40,903 nt of DNA from Bacteroidales bacterium (GTDB taxonomy: Bacteria; Bacteroidota; Bacteroidia; Bacteroidales; Bacteroidaceae), in NCBI GenBank assembly GCA_022788345.1, contig JALFTM010000189.1, forward strand, positions 1 through 40,903, read 5' to 3'. The notes under the pieces are model-generated. The model saw nothing but the letters and a program-made list of their open reading frames with translations, ran no database searches and was not told the origin of the DNA. The translations under genes were made by a program, and so were the position numbers. Shown in pieces: positions 9,087 through 18,340 of the stretch; position 1 is the first letter of the stretch; each line of letters starts with the position of its first letter.

Positions 9087-10053
9087 GTGTTTTCAATATC
9101 ATTTCATCAAACTCTTGTTTGGGGGTGCTTTGGGCTGTGATGCCACCACCGCTATGAAAAATCCACTCTCCAGTGGGTGTAAATTCGACAAACCGAATCA
9201 TGACGGCAGATTGAAGTTTTTTACCATTACAGATACCAAAAATACCCGTATACCAATTTCGAGGAGTTGGCTCTGAAGTCTCAATAATTTCAAGCGTACG
9301 GCGTTTCGGAGCACCAGTAACAGAACCCGCAGGAAGTAACGCACTTAGAATATCCCCCCATCGGTAATGAAACTCAGAGCGTATCTTGCCTGTTATTTCA
9401 GAACTTGTTTGAAGGATAGGCCCATTAACAGTATCAATTCGCTCTATATAGCGATAACGCTCCACACGAACCTCATTTGATATAATGCTAAGATCGTTTC
9501 GCAAGAGATCAACAATGGTAGCATGTTCTGCTTGCTCCTTTGGACTATTAAGGAGATATTGTCTGGCTTCATCACTGGTGCCTTGAATCGTGCCTTTCAT
9601 AGGGAAGGTGCGAATAACGTTTCCTTCTATGTGCACAAAAGGCTCAGGAGAAAATACACAAAACTCGCCTTTGACCCATAGTCGAAAAGGAGCCTTTGCC
9701 ATAGCATAGAGTTGCTCCTCTGTTAAATTCGTTCGAATAGGAGTTGCCCATGTTAGGTTTGTTAAAAAACTATCGCCACGTTGTAGTCCTTCTTGTACTT
9801 TGTCAAACGCTTGTTTATATGCTGTAAAATCAGGCTTTTCTATTTCCCATTTTGCAATGGTATGAGGAGCAATCTTCGGACAATTACTTCCCATAGGTAA
9901 AGAGTAGGAAACCTCAGAGGCATCTACTTCGGACAATTTTTGTACGAACCATAATGTTGCATTATAGTTGGTATAAAAAAGAAAGGGAGTTTTGCTTGCT
10001 CCCCATCTATTGAGCAATGAAACTGCTTTGTGAAGAGGTAAAATTGCTTTCAA
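9070..10053 (-). CDS. pabB: Aminodeoxychorismate synthase component I (short chorismate-binding form)
   Basis: QRGDSFLTNLTWATPI, FPMKGTIQG, NDLSIIS, LPAGSVTGAPKRRTLEIIE, WYTGIFG chorismate-binding motifs. Confidence 0.9.
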   Translation of the reverse strand: MKAILPLHKAVSLLNRWGASKTPFLFYTNYNATLWFVQKLSEVDASEVSYSLPMGSNCPKIAPHTIAKWEIEKPDFTAYKQAFDKVQEGLQRGDSFLTNLTWATPIRTNLTEEQLYAMAKAPFRLWVKGEFCVFSPEPFVHIEGNVIRTFPMKGTIQGTSDEARQYLLNSPKEQAEHATIVDLLRNDLSIISNEVRVERYRYIERIDTVNGPILQTSSEITGKIRSEFHYRWGDILSALLPAGSVTGAPKRRTLEIIETSEPTPRNWYTGIFGICNGKKLQSAVMIRFVEFTPTGEWIFHSGGGITAQSTPKQEFDEMILKTHAPIH

Positions 10054-10163
10054 AATATCCTAAAGGCTTTAAGGGGGGGAGTGTGAGAAATGTAGTGAGT
10101 TATATATTTACTGCCTTTTAGTCAGAGGAAAAGGTAAAGAAGGAATAATGCATATCGTAGCCT

Positions 10164-10202
10164 TCTTCTGCCACAATCAAACTGAAAGATTGTGGCAGAA
10201 GA
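10164..10202. terminator. Strong hairpin between dnaE end and pabB start, without a T-tract on either strand; could be a terminator or another structured element
   Basis: Perfect 15 bp inverted repeat tcttctgccacaatc (10164-10178) / gattgtggcagaaga (10188-10202), 9 nt loop. Confidence 0.55.
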
Positions 10203-10209
10203 GGTGTTC

Positions 10210-13200
10210 TTAATTGATTGTAAAGTGTAGACAATCATTGTGTTCTAAGAAGTATATAAGGTCTTGGTTGACCGTTACAGAACACTGAGGAGAAGTAAGA
10301 AGGACATTCGTGTTTTCAACCCTATCAATAGCTCTGACATTCAATTTTGAAGGGCCGTGAGACTCTTCAATGAGATGTATTAGCTCTGTAGCTACAGCTT
10401 CTTCAAGAGTATTGATATCTACTTCTATCGTTAGCGTTTGTATCTTCGTGTCTTTTACATCAGTCAAAAACTCTATGTTTCCTATACGAAGTTCTAAACT
10501 GTCTCCCCAACGACGAGGCTCTACTTTGGCTGTAATAAAAACCGAGTTGTTTGTCAGCATATAACCTCGCCAACGCGCCCAGTCTTCACCGAAGAAAGGA
10601 ATCTCTCCTATGCCTTCATAGTCTTCAATCTTCACAATACCATAAGGCTTGCCGTTCTTAGAAAAACCTTCACGCACAGAGGTGATGATACCCCCAAGAG
10701 TAATCTCACGTGTCTGAAGCGCATCAAGGTTTTCTAACTCGCTCACATTGGTGTTGCAAACGTGCTGAAGCACCATCTTGTATTCATCCAAAGGATGTCC
10801 AGAGATATAAATGCCTATAAGCTCGCGTTCTTTGTTGAGACGTTCAAGATCGCTCCATCTTTCATAGTTCTCTGGTATGTCGGGCTTTTTAATTTCGACT
10901 GCATCGAAACCGCCAAACAGAGAATTTTGAGCTTGACTTTTTTCCGTTTGGTAGAGATTACCATAACGTATTAGTGTATCAATATAAGACCCTTGTTCTG
11001 TCTGTCCAAAGAGTTGTTCACGACGATTGCCTCCCAAACTATCCAAGGCCCCTGCAAGAGCAAGGTTCTCTACACATCTCTTGTTGCAACTACTGAGATT
11101 GACCCGTTCAACAAAGTCGTAGATGGAGGTGTAAGGACCGTTTTTGATGCGTTCATCAATAATGGCTTGCGCTGCTCCTTCGCCAACCCCTTTGATGGCT
11201 CCCATGCCGAATCGAATGTCGCCCTCTTGATTGACAAAAAAGTTGAGTCGACTCTCGTTTACATCAGGCCCAAGGGTGTTAATTCCCATCGTTTTGCATT
11301 CGTCCATGAATTTGCTGATTTTACCAATATCAGCTAAGTTTCGACTCATGACAGCTGCCATGTAGTGTGAGGGAAAGTTGGCTTTCAGATAGGCTGTTTG
11401 GTAAGCGACCCAAGAGTAGCAAGTAGCATGACTCTTGTTGAAAGCGTAACTCGCAAAAGCGCGCCAGTCGTCCCAAATCTTTTCAAGTTTCTTTGGATCG
11501 TGGCCATTCTTCGTTCCGCCATCAAGGAATTTAGGGTACATGTGATTTAGCTTATCAATCAACTTCTTACCCATCGCTTTACGCAACGTGTCGCTTTCAC
11601 CTCTTGTGAAGTCGGCAATTTCACGGGAGAGCAACATCACCTGTTCTTGATAAACTGTGATGCCATACGTATCTTTGAGGTAGCGTTCCATGCAAGGGAG
11701 ATCGTAAGTGATTTCCTCTAATCCGTGTTTGCGCTTGATGAAGCTGGGGATATATTGCATAGGCCCAGGACGATATAAGGCATTCATTGCTATGAGGTCT
11801 TCAAAAGTGGAAGGCTGAAGTTCTCGCAAATACTTTTGCATTCCAGCAGACTCAAATTGGAAAGTACCTATCGTACGACCATCACAATAAAGTTGATAAG
11901 TGGCAGGGTCTTCTATATCGATAGAGTCTATATCCACTTCTATATGCAGACTCTCACGGATATTGGCCAAGGCCTCTCTGATAATAGAAAGAGTACTTAA
12001 TCCCAAGAAATCCATCTTGATGAGTCCTGTATCTTCAATGACACGTCCTTCGTACTGCGTGCAGTGAAGACGCTCACCTGTTGTTTTATCTTCAGCTACA
12101 CTGACAGGCACCCAGTCGCTGATTTTATCACGACAAATGATAAAGCCACAAGCATGAACTCCCGTACTACGCACATTTCCCTCAAGCATTTTAGCATACT
12201 TAATGGTATCGTGTATTAAAGGGTCTGTAGAAGCCTCAGCTTCACGCATTTCAGGAATGTACTTGATACAATTGCTCAAATTTAATTTTGGAGATTTTCC
12301 ATCTACTTCTGGCAGTTTATCTGGAATGAGTTTGCAAAGACGATTGCTTTCAGAGAGCGGCAAACGTTGTACACGTGCCACATCTTTTATAGCAGACTTT
12401 GTCGCCATTGTGCCATAAGTAATAATATGGGCTACATTCTCTTCTCCATATTTATCAGTTACCCACTTTAGGACACGTGCGCGCCCATCATCATCGAAGT
12501 CTATATCAACATCAGGAAGTGAAATACGATCAGGGTTCAGGAAGCGTTCAAACAGCAGAGAGTATTTTATGGGGTCTACTTGTGTGATGCCTAAGCAATA
12601 GGCAACAACACTACCAGCAGCAGATCCACGGCCGGGCCCAACGCTGACATCGAGTTCTTCACGAGCAGCACGAATATAATCCTGCACAATCAAGAAGTAA
12701 CCCGGAAAACCCATGGTCTTCATGATATGAAGTTCAAAGTTGATAAGTTCTTTTACCTCATTTGACAATGGTGTGCCATAGCGTCGTTCAGCACCTTTAT
12801 AGGCAAGTTTAGCAAGATAGTCAGCCTCTAATTTCAGACGATAAAGTTTGTCTATGCCACCAATAAGATTGACCTTCTTCCAGCCGTCTTCTTCTGTCAT
12901 GACTACATTGCCGTTCTCATCTTGGGTAAATTCATCAAACAAATCACGCTCTGTAAACTTTTGTCTATACTCTTCTTCGGTACCAAAATCTTTTGGAATT
13001 TCAAAGTTTGGCATGATAGGCGCATGGTTGATACTGTACACCTCAACTTTGTCAGCAATGGCACAGGTGTTCTCTAAGGCTTCGGGTAAGTCATTAAAGA
13101 CAACATTCATTTCTGAACGCGTCTTAAACCACTCTTGCTTGGAATAGAGCATGCGCTTAGGATCATCTAAATCTTTACCTGTGGAGAGGCAAATAAGGCG

Positions 13201-14016
13201 ATCGTGGGCTTCAGCATCTTCTTCATTAACAAAGTGAACATCATTGGTACAGATGATGGGGATATGGTGCTTTTGTCCTATTTCGATGAGGGCAGCATTG
13301 GCTTGTTGTTGCAAATCATAGGCTTCATAATTGGCGCGTAAACCCGGACGAGGTACACGGTGGCGTTGCAGCTCAAGGTAAAAGTCATCTCCGAAAGTGT
13401 TTTTGAACCATAAGGCTGCTTCTTCTGCGCCTGCTCTATCGCCTTTAATGACCTTGTTAGGAACTTCTCCAGCAATACAAGCTGTACTGATAATCAATCC
13501 CTCTTTATACTTTTCAAGTTGCTCATGATCGGTGCGAGGACGCATATAGAAACCATCAATCCAAGCGTTGGATACCAGTTTGATAAGGTTGTGATAACCT
13601 TTTTTGTTCTTAGCCAAAACAACAAGATGCCAACCGCTTTGGTCTATTTTCTCTGCCTTGGTTTGTAGACCACGGCGTGCCACGTACATTTCACATCCAA
13701 AGATAGGCTTGAAATTAGCAATGCGGGTTTGTTTTTCAATTTCATGAATCACTTCGTTCTGCTCTGCCATCGAAGCCCCAGCTTCTCGCAACTCTTCTAA
13801 TTTGTCTTGAGCCACTTTGAGGGCTTTTTTGCCGTTGCCAATGACTTTAGAAGAGTAATCAAAAAATTCCTTGATTGCCATCATATTGCCATGGTCAGTA
13901 ATGGCTAAACCGCGCATGCCATCTGAGATGGCTTTATCAACAAGTTTTGAAACAGAAGCTTGACCATCAAGAATAGAATACTGGGTATGAACGTGTAGGT
14001 GAACGTAATCGTGCAT
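10210..14016 (-). CDS. dnaE: DNA polymerase III alpha subunit
   Basis: PHP domain (YVHLHVHTQYSILDG, AITDHGNM), SVGPGRGSAAGSVVAYCLGIT, LPDVDIDFDDDGR, MNALYRPGPMQYIPSFIKRKHG. Start placed at MHDYVHLHVH (14016). Confidence 0.97.
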   Translation of the reverse strand: MHDYVHLHVHTQYSILDGQASVSKLVDKAISDGMRGLAITDHGNMMAIKEFFDYSSKVIGNGKKALKVAQDKLEELREAGASMAEQNEVIHEIEKQTRIANFKPIFGCEMYVARRGLQTKAEKIDQSGWHLVVLAKNKKGYHNLIKLVSNAWIDGFYMRPRTDHEQLEKYKEGLIISTACIAGEVPNKVIKGDRAGAEEAALWFKNTFGDDFYLELQRHRVPRPGLRANYEAYDLQQQANAALIEIGQKHHIPIICTNDVHFVNEEDAEAHDRLICLSTGKDLDDPKRMLYSKQEWFKTRSEMNVVFNDLPEALENTCAIADKVEVYSINHAPIMPNFEIPKDFGTEEEYRQKFTERDLFDEFTQDENGNVVMTEEDGWKKVNLIGGIDKLYRLKLEADYLAKLAYKGAERRYGTPLSNEVKELINFELHIMKTMGFPGYFLIVQDYIRAAREELDVSVGPGRGSAAGSVVAYCLGITQVDPIKYSLLFERFLNPDRISLPDVDIDFDDDGRARVLKWVTDKYGEENVAHIITYGTMATKSAIKDVARVQRLPLSESNRLCKLIPDKLPEVDGKSPKLNLSNCIKYIPEMREAEASTDPLIHDTIKYAKMLEGNVRSTGVHACGFIICRDKISDWVPVSVAEDKTTGERLHCTQYEGRVIEDTGLIKMDFLGLSTLSIIREALANIRESLHIEVDIDSIDIEDPATYQLYCDGRTIGTFQFESAGMQKYLRELQPSTFEDLIAMNALYRPGPMQYIPSFIKRKHGLEEITYDLPCMERYLKDTYGITVYQEQVMLLSREIADFTRGESDTLRKAMGKKLIDKLNHMYPKFLDGGTKNGHDPKKLEKIWDDWRAFASYAFNKSHATCYSWVAYQTAYLKANFPSHYMAAVMSRNLADIGKISKFMDECKTMGINTLGPDVNESRLNFFVNQEGDIRFGMGAIKGVGEGAAQAIIDERIKNGPYTSIYDFVERVNLSSCNKRCVENLALAGALDSLGGNRREQLFGQTEQGSYIDTLIRYGNLYQTEKSQAQNSLFGGFDAVEIKKPDIPENYERWSDLERLNKERELIGIYISGHPLDEYKMVLQHVCNTNVSELENLDALQTREITLGGIITSVREGFSKNGKPYGIVKIEDYEGIGEIPFFGEDWARWRGYMLTNNSVFITAKVEPRRWGDSLELRIGNIEFLTDVKDTKIQTLTIEVDINTLEEAVATELIHLIEESHGPSKLNVRAIDRVENTNVLLTSPQCSVTVNQDLIYFLEHNDCLHFTIN

Positions 14017-14048
14017 AAAGAGGTGTTGAAAGTTCTGAATGGAATGGC

Positions 14049-14963
14049 TTAAATACTGATGCAAAGCCCTTCTTGGGCAAGCAAAGTGTTCGGGAAAATA
14101 GTTTGCGCTTCCGACAAATGTTGGTCTTCACTATCGTAGCGTCCCGAATAGTGTCCTATTAAAAGTTGTTGCACATCCGCAAGTTTGGCAAATTCAGCGG
14201 CTTGTTTTGCTGTAGAATGTTGAGTTTCTTCAGCCCGTTTAGCCTCGCTTTCCAAAAAGGTTGCTTCGTGATATAACAGGGTTGCCCCCTTTACCAAATC
14301 CGCATTCTCTGGAACAAAACAGGTATCCGACAAATAGGCGTACTTTCGGGCAGGAGTGGCGGGGAAAACCAAACGTTCGTTAGGATAGAATGCACCATCT
14401 TCTGTTATCCAATCTGCGCCTTGTTTGATACCATTGATAGCGTAAATTGGAATTTTCAAAAAGTCGATCATATCACGACGAATATGCGGTAGGGGAGCAC
14501 GCTCTTCAAAATAAAAGCCCATTGTTGGTAGACGGTGGCGTAAAGGGATAGCGTGAACTGTCAGCGTTCGGTCTTCATAGATGAGCGCTTTCTTTTTTGT
14601 GCTAAAAGACTTGATAATCACTTCAAAAGCGATATTGGGACAAAAGAAATCAATCTGAGGCATTAAGAACTCTTTTATCCCTGAAGGACCATAAATGTAT
14701 AAAGCGTTTGTACGCCCAAGTAGATTCAGTGTGGAAATCAAACCTATGAGTCCGAAGCAATGATCACCATGTAGATGCGAGATGAAGATATGATTGAGAC
14801 GTGAAAACTTTAAGTGGGTGTGCCGAAAGTTTTGTTGTGTCCCTTCTCCACAATCAATCATAAAGAGTTTTTCTCGGATATTCAAAACCTGCGATGTGGG
14901 ATGATGTTTCAACGTCGGAAGAGCACTGCCACAGCCCAATATATGTATATCAAACTTTTCCAT
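14049..14963 (-). CDS. rnz: Ribonuclease Z
   Basis: ILGCGSALPTLKHHPTSQ, FISHLHGDHCFGL, LLYHEATF, LLIGHYSGRY; start placed at MEKFDIHILGCG. Confidence 0.94.
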   Translation of the reverse strand: MEKFDIHILGCGSALPTLKHHPTSQVLNIREKLFMIDCGEGTQQNFRHTHLKFSRLNHIFISHLHGDHCFGLIGLISTLNLLGRTNALYIYGPSGIKEFLMPQIDFFCPNIAFEVIIKSFSTKKKALIYEDRTLTVHAIPLRHRLPTMGFYFEERAPLPHIRRDMIDFLKIPIYAINGIKQGADWITEDGAFYPNERLVFPATPARKYAYLSDTCFVPENADLVKGATLLYHEATFLESEAKRAEETQHSTAKQAAEFAKLADVQQLLIGHYSGRYDSEDQHLSEAQTIFPNTLLAQEGLCISI

Positions 14964-14985
14964 AAAGTAATGGTAATTGGCACAT

Positions 14986-17532
14986 TTATATTTCAACTAC
15001 AGTAATGCCTGATCCACCAAATTGAACATGCTCATCATGAAATCGACGTATACCTTTGAGAGAGGATAAGTAATTGCGCACAACCTCTCTTAATGCCCCC
15101 GTTCCTGTGCCATGTAGGATACGCACTTGGGGATAGGCCAACGATAGTGCATCATCCATATAATAAGAAACGGCTGTAAGGGCTTCGTCTGCACGCATCC
15201 CCCGAATATCTATCTGAGGTTGAAAGTCAAGTTTCTTTTTATAAAACGCATCACGTGTTTCCTTACTCACAAAGGTAGCTTCTTGCATGACTTTACTTTC
15301 TATAGGGGCATCTGCGTGCAGTAGGCGTTCAATGTCAACATTCGTATATAGCATCCCAAAGAGCACACGTGCTTGCTTCCCTTTAATTGCTTCTACTTTA
15401 CCAACATTGCTTTGTCCCTTGATACGCACATTATCGCCAATGTTGATAGGTTGATCTGTCGATAGAGACGTGGGAGAATTTAGGCTTGCATTTGGAGTTG
15501 CTTGTTTTGCTGGCTGTGCAACACCACCACTCTTGCCCTCTTTTTTGCGTTGTTGATAACGCTGAAGTTTAGCCATTTTTTTAGCTATTTTGTCATCGTC
15601 ATCCGTGAGAGCTTGAGTGGCTTGTTCCTTGAATGTCTCTAATTCTTGACGCACTTGCAAAGTGCGTTGTTTTTCTGCCTGACTTTCTTTGATAGCCCGA
15701 ATGGTGTTTTCTATTTGCGCATTACTCTGTTGCAGAATGGCCTCAGCATTACTTTTGGCACGGTGAAGAATTTCTTTGCGTTCAGAAGAAAGCTTGCGAA
15801 TTTCTGCTTCATAAAAGCTAACCTTTTCTTCTAATTGCTTTTCACGCTTATGTATGCTCTCACGTTTGCGTTCCCAATAGATTTTATCTCTGACTATATC
15901 TTGTAGATATTTATCTGAGAGAATATAATCTTTGCCCACAATGTCTGAGGCTTGTTGGATGACATCGTTTGGGATACCAATTTTTCGCGCGATATCCACA
16001 GCGAACGAACTGCCGGGAGAGCCGATTTGTAAGCGAAACAATGGACGCATCTCCCCTCGGTCGTATAGCATCGCTCCATTCACAACCGAAGGATAATGTT
16101 CTGCTACACGTTTCAAATTTTGATAGTGAGTTGTAATGATGCCAAAACTCTGTTTTTTGATAAAACGTTGAAGTATGGCTTCTGCCAACGCTCCACCAAT
16201 CATCGGATCTGTTCCACCACCAAACTCATCAATCAACAACAGGCTACGCAAGGAACATCCAGCCATCATTGCCTTCATATTTAGCAGATGGGAGGAGTAG
16301 GTACTCAAATCATTTTCTAAGCTTTGCTCGTCGCCAATGTCAATAAAGATACTTTCAAAAATACCCATGACGCTTCCCTCACCAACAGGAATAGGCAATC
16401 CGCATTGAAGCATGTATTGTAAAAGGCCTGTCGTCTTTAGACAAATAGACTTACCACCAGCATTAGGACCTGAAATAATTAATATCCCTTTGCCCTTGCC
16501 TAAGCAGATATCGAGCCGATTCATGGTACGTCCCTGTTTCTGCAAACTGCGTTCAAGTAGCGGATGTACAGCCTGTTCCATCTGTAAATGAGGCTTAGAG
16601 ATAACCTTAGGAACGCGTGCTTCCATGGCAATGGCCACTTGATTGGCAGCCCGTAAGAAATCAATGTGTGCCAAGAAAACAAAGGATTCCATAATTTCGC
16701 CGATATGTGGGCGAATCATAGATGTTGTCTCTTGCAGGATACGAATCACTTCACGCTTCTCTGCATTTTCTAATTCACGCACACGATTATTGGCTTCCAC
16801 TACAGCAGTAGGTTCTATGAATACAGTCTTTCCCGAAGTGCTTTCGTCATGTACGATGCCGGGTATTTTCCGCTTCAAAGCAGGTGCAACAGGGATGACT
16901 AAACGCCCATCACGCATAGTGGGAGAAACATCAGTAGCCACCAAACCTTCTTTCTGCGCAGAAGCTAAAATAGATCGCAGACTTCCTGATATGCTTCTTT
17001 CGACTTGATGTTTCTCTTTGCGAATACTTGCCAATTCGGAAGAAGCATGATCTTTGATACGGCCGTACTTGTCTAAAATGCTATCAATACGTTGTACAAT
17101 TTCAGGAAAGCAAGATGCCCCTTGGCTCATTTCATAGAGGGCTGGGTAACGCAACTGCTCTTCAGCATCTTTTTGAGTCTCTTCACCGTCTTCTACTTGT
17201 TGAAAGGCCTTTACCAAACGTCCTATAGTCTCTAAAGAGCGCCGAAGGTCGAAAAGTCCATGCTCCTCTATATAGGTGCGTTCAGGACGTGCATGAAGAA
17301 GTGCTTCACGGCAATCGAAGAAATGCGGCTCGTAACACCCCGTTTCTTCTAATTCAAATCGCTGAAATTCAGCTCCTTCACATAGGTTTTTCATGACAAT
17401 GGTATAGTCAGAAGAGAAGGTTAAATGTTGATTAACCCACTCTTCGCCTAAGTTTGAGGCACAATGTTGACGTAGTAATTGCCTAATATGATCGAAACCT
17501 ATTTTAGCTTCAAAGTTTGAAGGATATATCAT
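14986..17532 (-). CDS. mutS2: MutS2-family endonuclease/ATPase with C-terminal Smr domain
   Basis: Walker A ISGPNAGGKSICLKTTGLL, LLLIDEFGGGTDP, Smr region DIRGMRADEALTAV...RILHGTGTGALREVVRNYL. Confidence 0.95.
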   Translation of the reverse strand: MIYPSNFEAKIGFDHIRQLLRQHCASNLGEEWVNQHLTFSSDYTIVMKNLCEGAEFQRFELEETGCYEPHFFDCREALLHARPERTYIEEHGLFDLRRSLETIGRLVKAFQQVEDGEETQKDAEEQLRYPALYEMSQGASCFPEIVQRIDSILDKYGRIKDHASSELASIRKEKHQVERSISGSLRSILASAQKEGLVATDVSPTMRDGRLVIPVAPALKRKIPGIVHDESTSGKTVFIEPTAVVEANNRVRELENAEKREVIRILQETTSMIRPHIGEIMESFVFLAHIDFLRAANQVAIAMEARVPKVISKPHLQMEQAVHPLLERSLQKQGRTMNRLDICLGKGKGILIISGPNAGGKSICLKTTGLLQYMLQCGLPIPVGEGSVMGIFESIFIDIGDEQSLENDLSTYSSHLLNMKAMMAGCSLRSLLLIDEFGGGTDPMIGGALAEAILQRFIKKQSFGIITTHYQNLKRVAEHYPSVVNGAMLYDRGEMRPLFRLQIGSPGSSFAVDIARKIGIPNDVIQQASDIVGKDYILSDKYLQDIVRDKIYWERKRESIHKREKQLEEKVSFYEAEIRKLSSERKEILHRAKSNAEAILQQSNAQIENTIRAIKESQAEKQRTLQVRQELETFKEQATQALTDDDDKIAKKMAKLQRYQQRKKEGKSGGVAQPAKQATPNASLNSPTSLSTDQPINIGDNVRIKGQSNVGKVEAIKGKQARVLFGMLYTNVDIERLLHADAPIESKVMQEATFVSKETRDAFYKKKLDFQPQIDIRGMRADEALTAVSYYMDDALSLAYPQVRILHGTGTGALREVVRNYLSSLKGIRRFHDEHVQFGGSGITVVEI

Positions 17533-17588
17533 ATCTCATTAAAGTAGAGAAGAGTCCCCTACTAAAAGTGGTTGCTAAATGCTCGTAA

Positions 17589-18335
17589 TTAGTATTTTAG
17601 GACATCGAAAAGATAAGTAGCTTTTACGAGTAGTGTCCCATTGGCGCTGCGTGAAAAAACGTCTTTCTTTGCATTACCAAAAATATCGCCTAACCCATAG
17701 TAATATCGTCCTTCAAGCATAAAATGCCCCACTTTTGTATTTAGTTCCAAGCCGAGTCCAGCTGTTATGCCATAATCAAAACGATGCTGTATGGGTAAAC
17801 TATATTGTTGATACATACCATTAGGGCGGTCAGGCGTGCCATTGTCGGTTAAGGTCCATACACTACTCTGCTCTGTTGTTTCCTTAAAGCAATAGCTCAC
17901 CTGTGGTCCAGCTAAGAAGTAGAACTGCAAACCTCTTTCCTCTCGTCCCCAACCCAAACGCGCCAAGACAGGGAGCTGTAAATAATGGAGATTGCGTTGA
18001 TACGTATCGGGCAAAGGGTCTCCGCTTGCGTTCACAATATCTTCTTTCCAACCGAGTTTTGTGTAGTTCAGCTCGGCTTGGAAAGAACAAAGCGTGCTGA
18101 AATACTTTTCCGTCGTGTAACGAAACGTCACCCCTAAAGTAGGACTCCCCAGTCGACTCTGTCGCACAGTTGGGTCAAAGTCTATTTTGTTAAAGCTATA
18201 ACCTGCGTTAAAGCCAAGTGACATTACGTTACGTGGCTTTCCTATTTGTGCCTGCACTGGAGAAAATAACCAACACGCTAAAAGTGTACAGCAAAGTGTC
18301 TTGGGAAAAAGGTTCATCTGAAAAGAGAAAATCAC
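17589..18335 (-). CDS. Outer-membrane beta-barrel protein (PorT-like)
   Basis: N-terminal signal peptide (start may be 18317, MNLFPK), alternating-residue barrel strands (SFQAELNYTKLGW, YLQLPVLARLGW, FYFLAGPQVSY, FMLEGRYYYGLGD), C-terminal VKATYLFDVLKY. Confidence 0.75.
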   Translation of the reverse strand: MIFSFQMNLFPKTLCCTLLACWLFSPVQAQIGKPRNVMSLGFNAGYSFNKIDFDPTVRQSRLGSPTLGVTFRYTTEKYFSTLCSFQAELNYTKLGWKEDIVNASGDPLPDTYQRNLHYLQLPVLARLGWGREERGLQFYFLAGPQVSYCFKETTEQSSVWTLTDNGTPDRPNGMYQQYSLPIQHRFDYGITAGLGLELNTKVGHFMLEGRYYYGLGDIFGNAKKDVFSRSANGTLLVKATYLFDVLKY

Positions 18336-18340
18336 AAAAA

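Noticed and set aside
10210-14016. Insertions in DnaE around the PHP domain and before the polymerase core (e.g. TERDLFDEFTQDENGNVVMTEEDGW) as novel domains
   Set aside because: From memory they look like lineage-typical insertions in Bacteroidota DnaE; no evidence of new function without an alignment.
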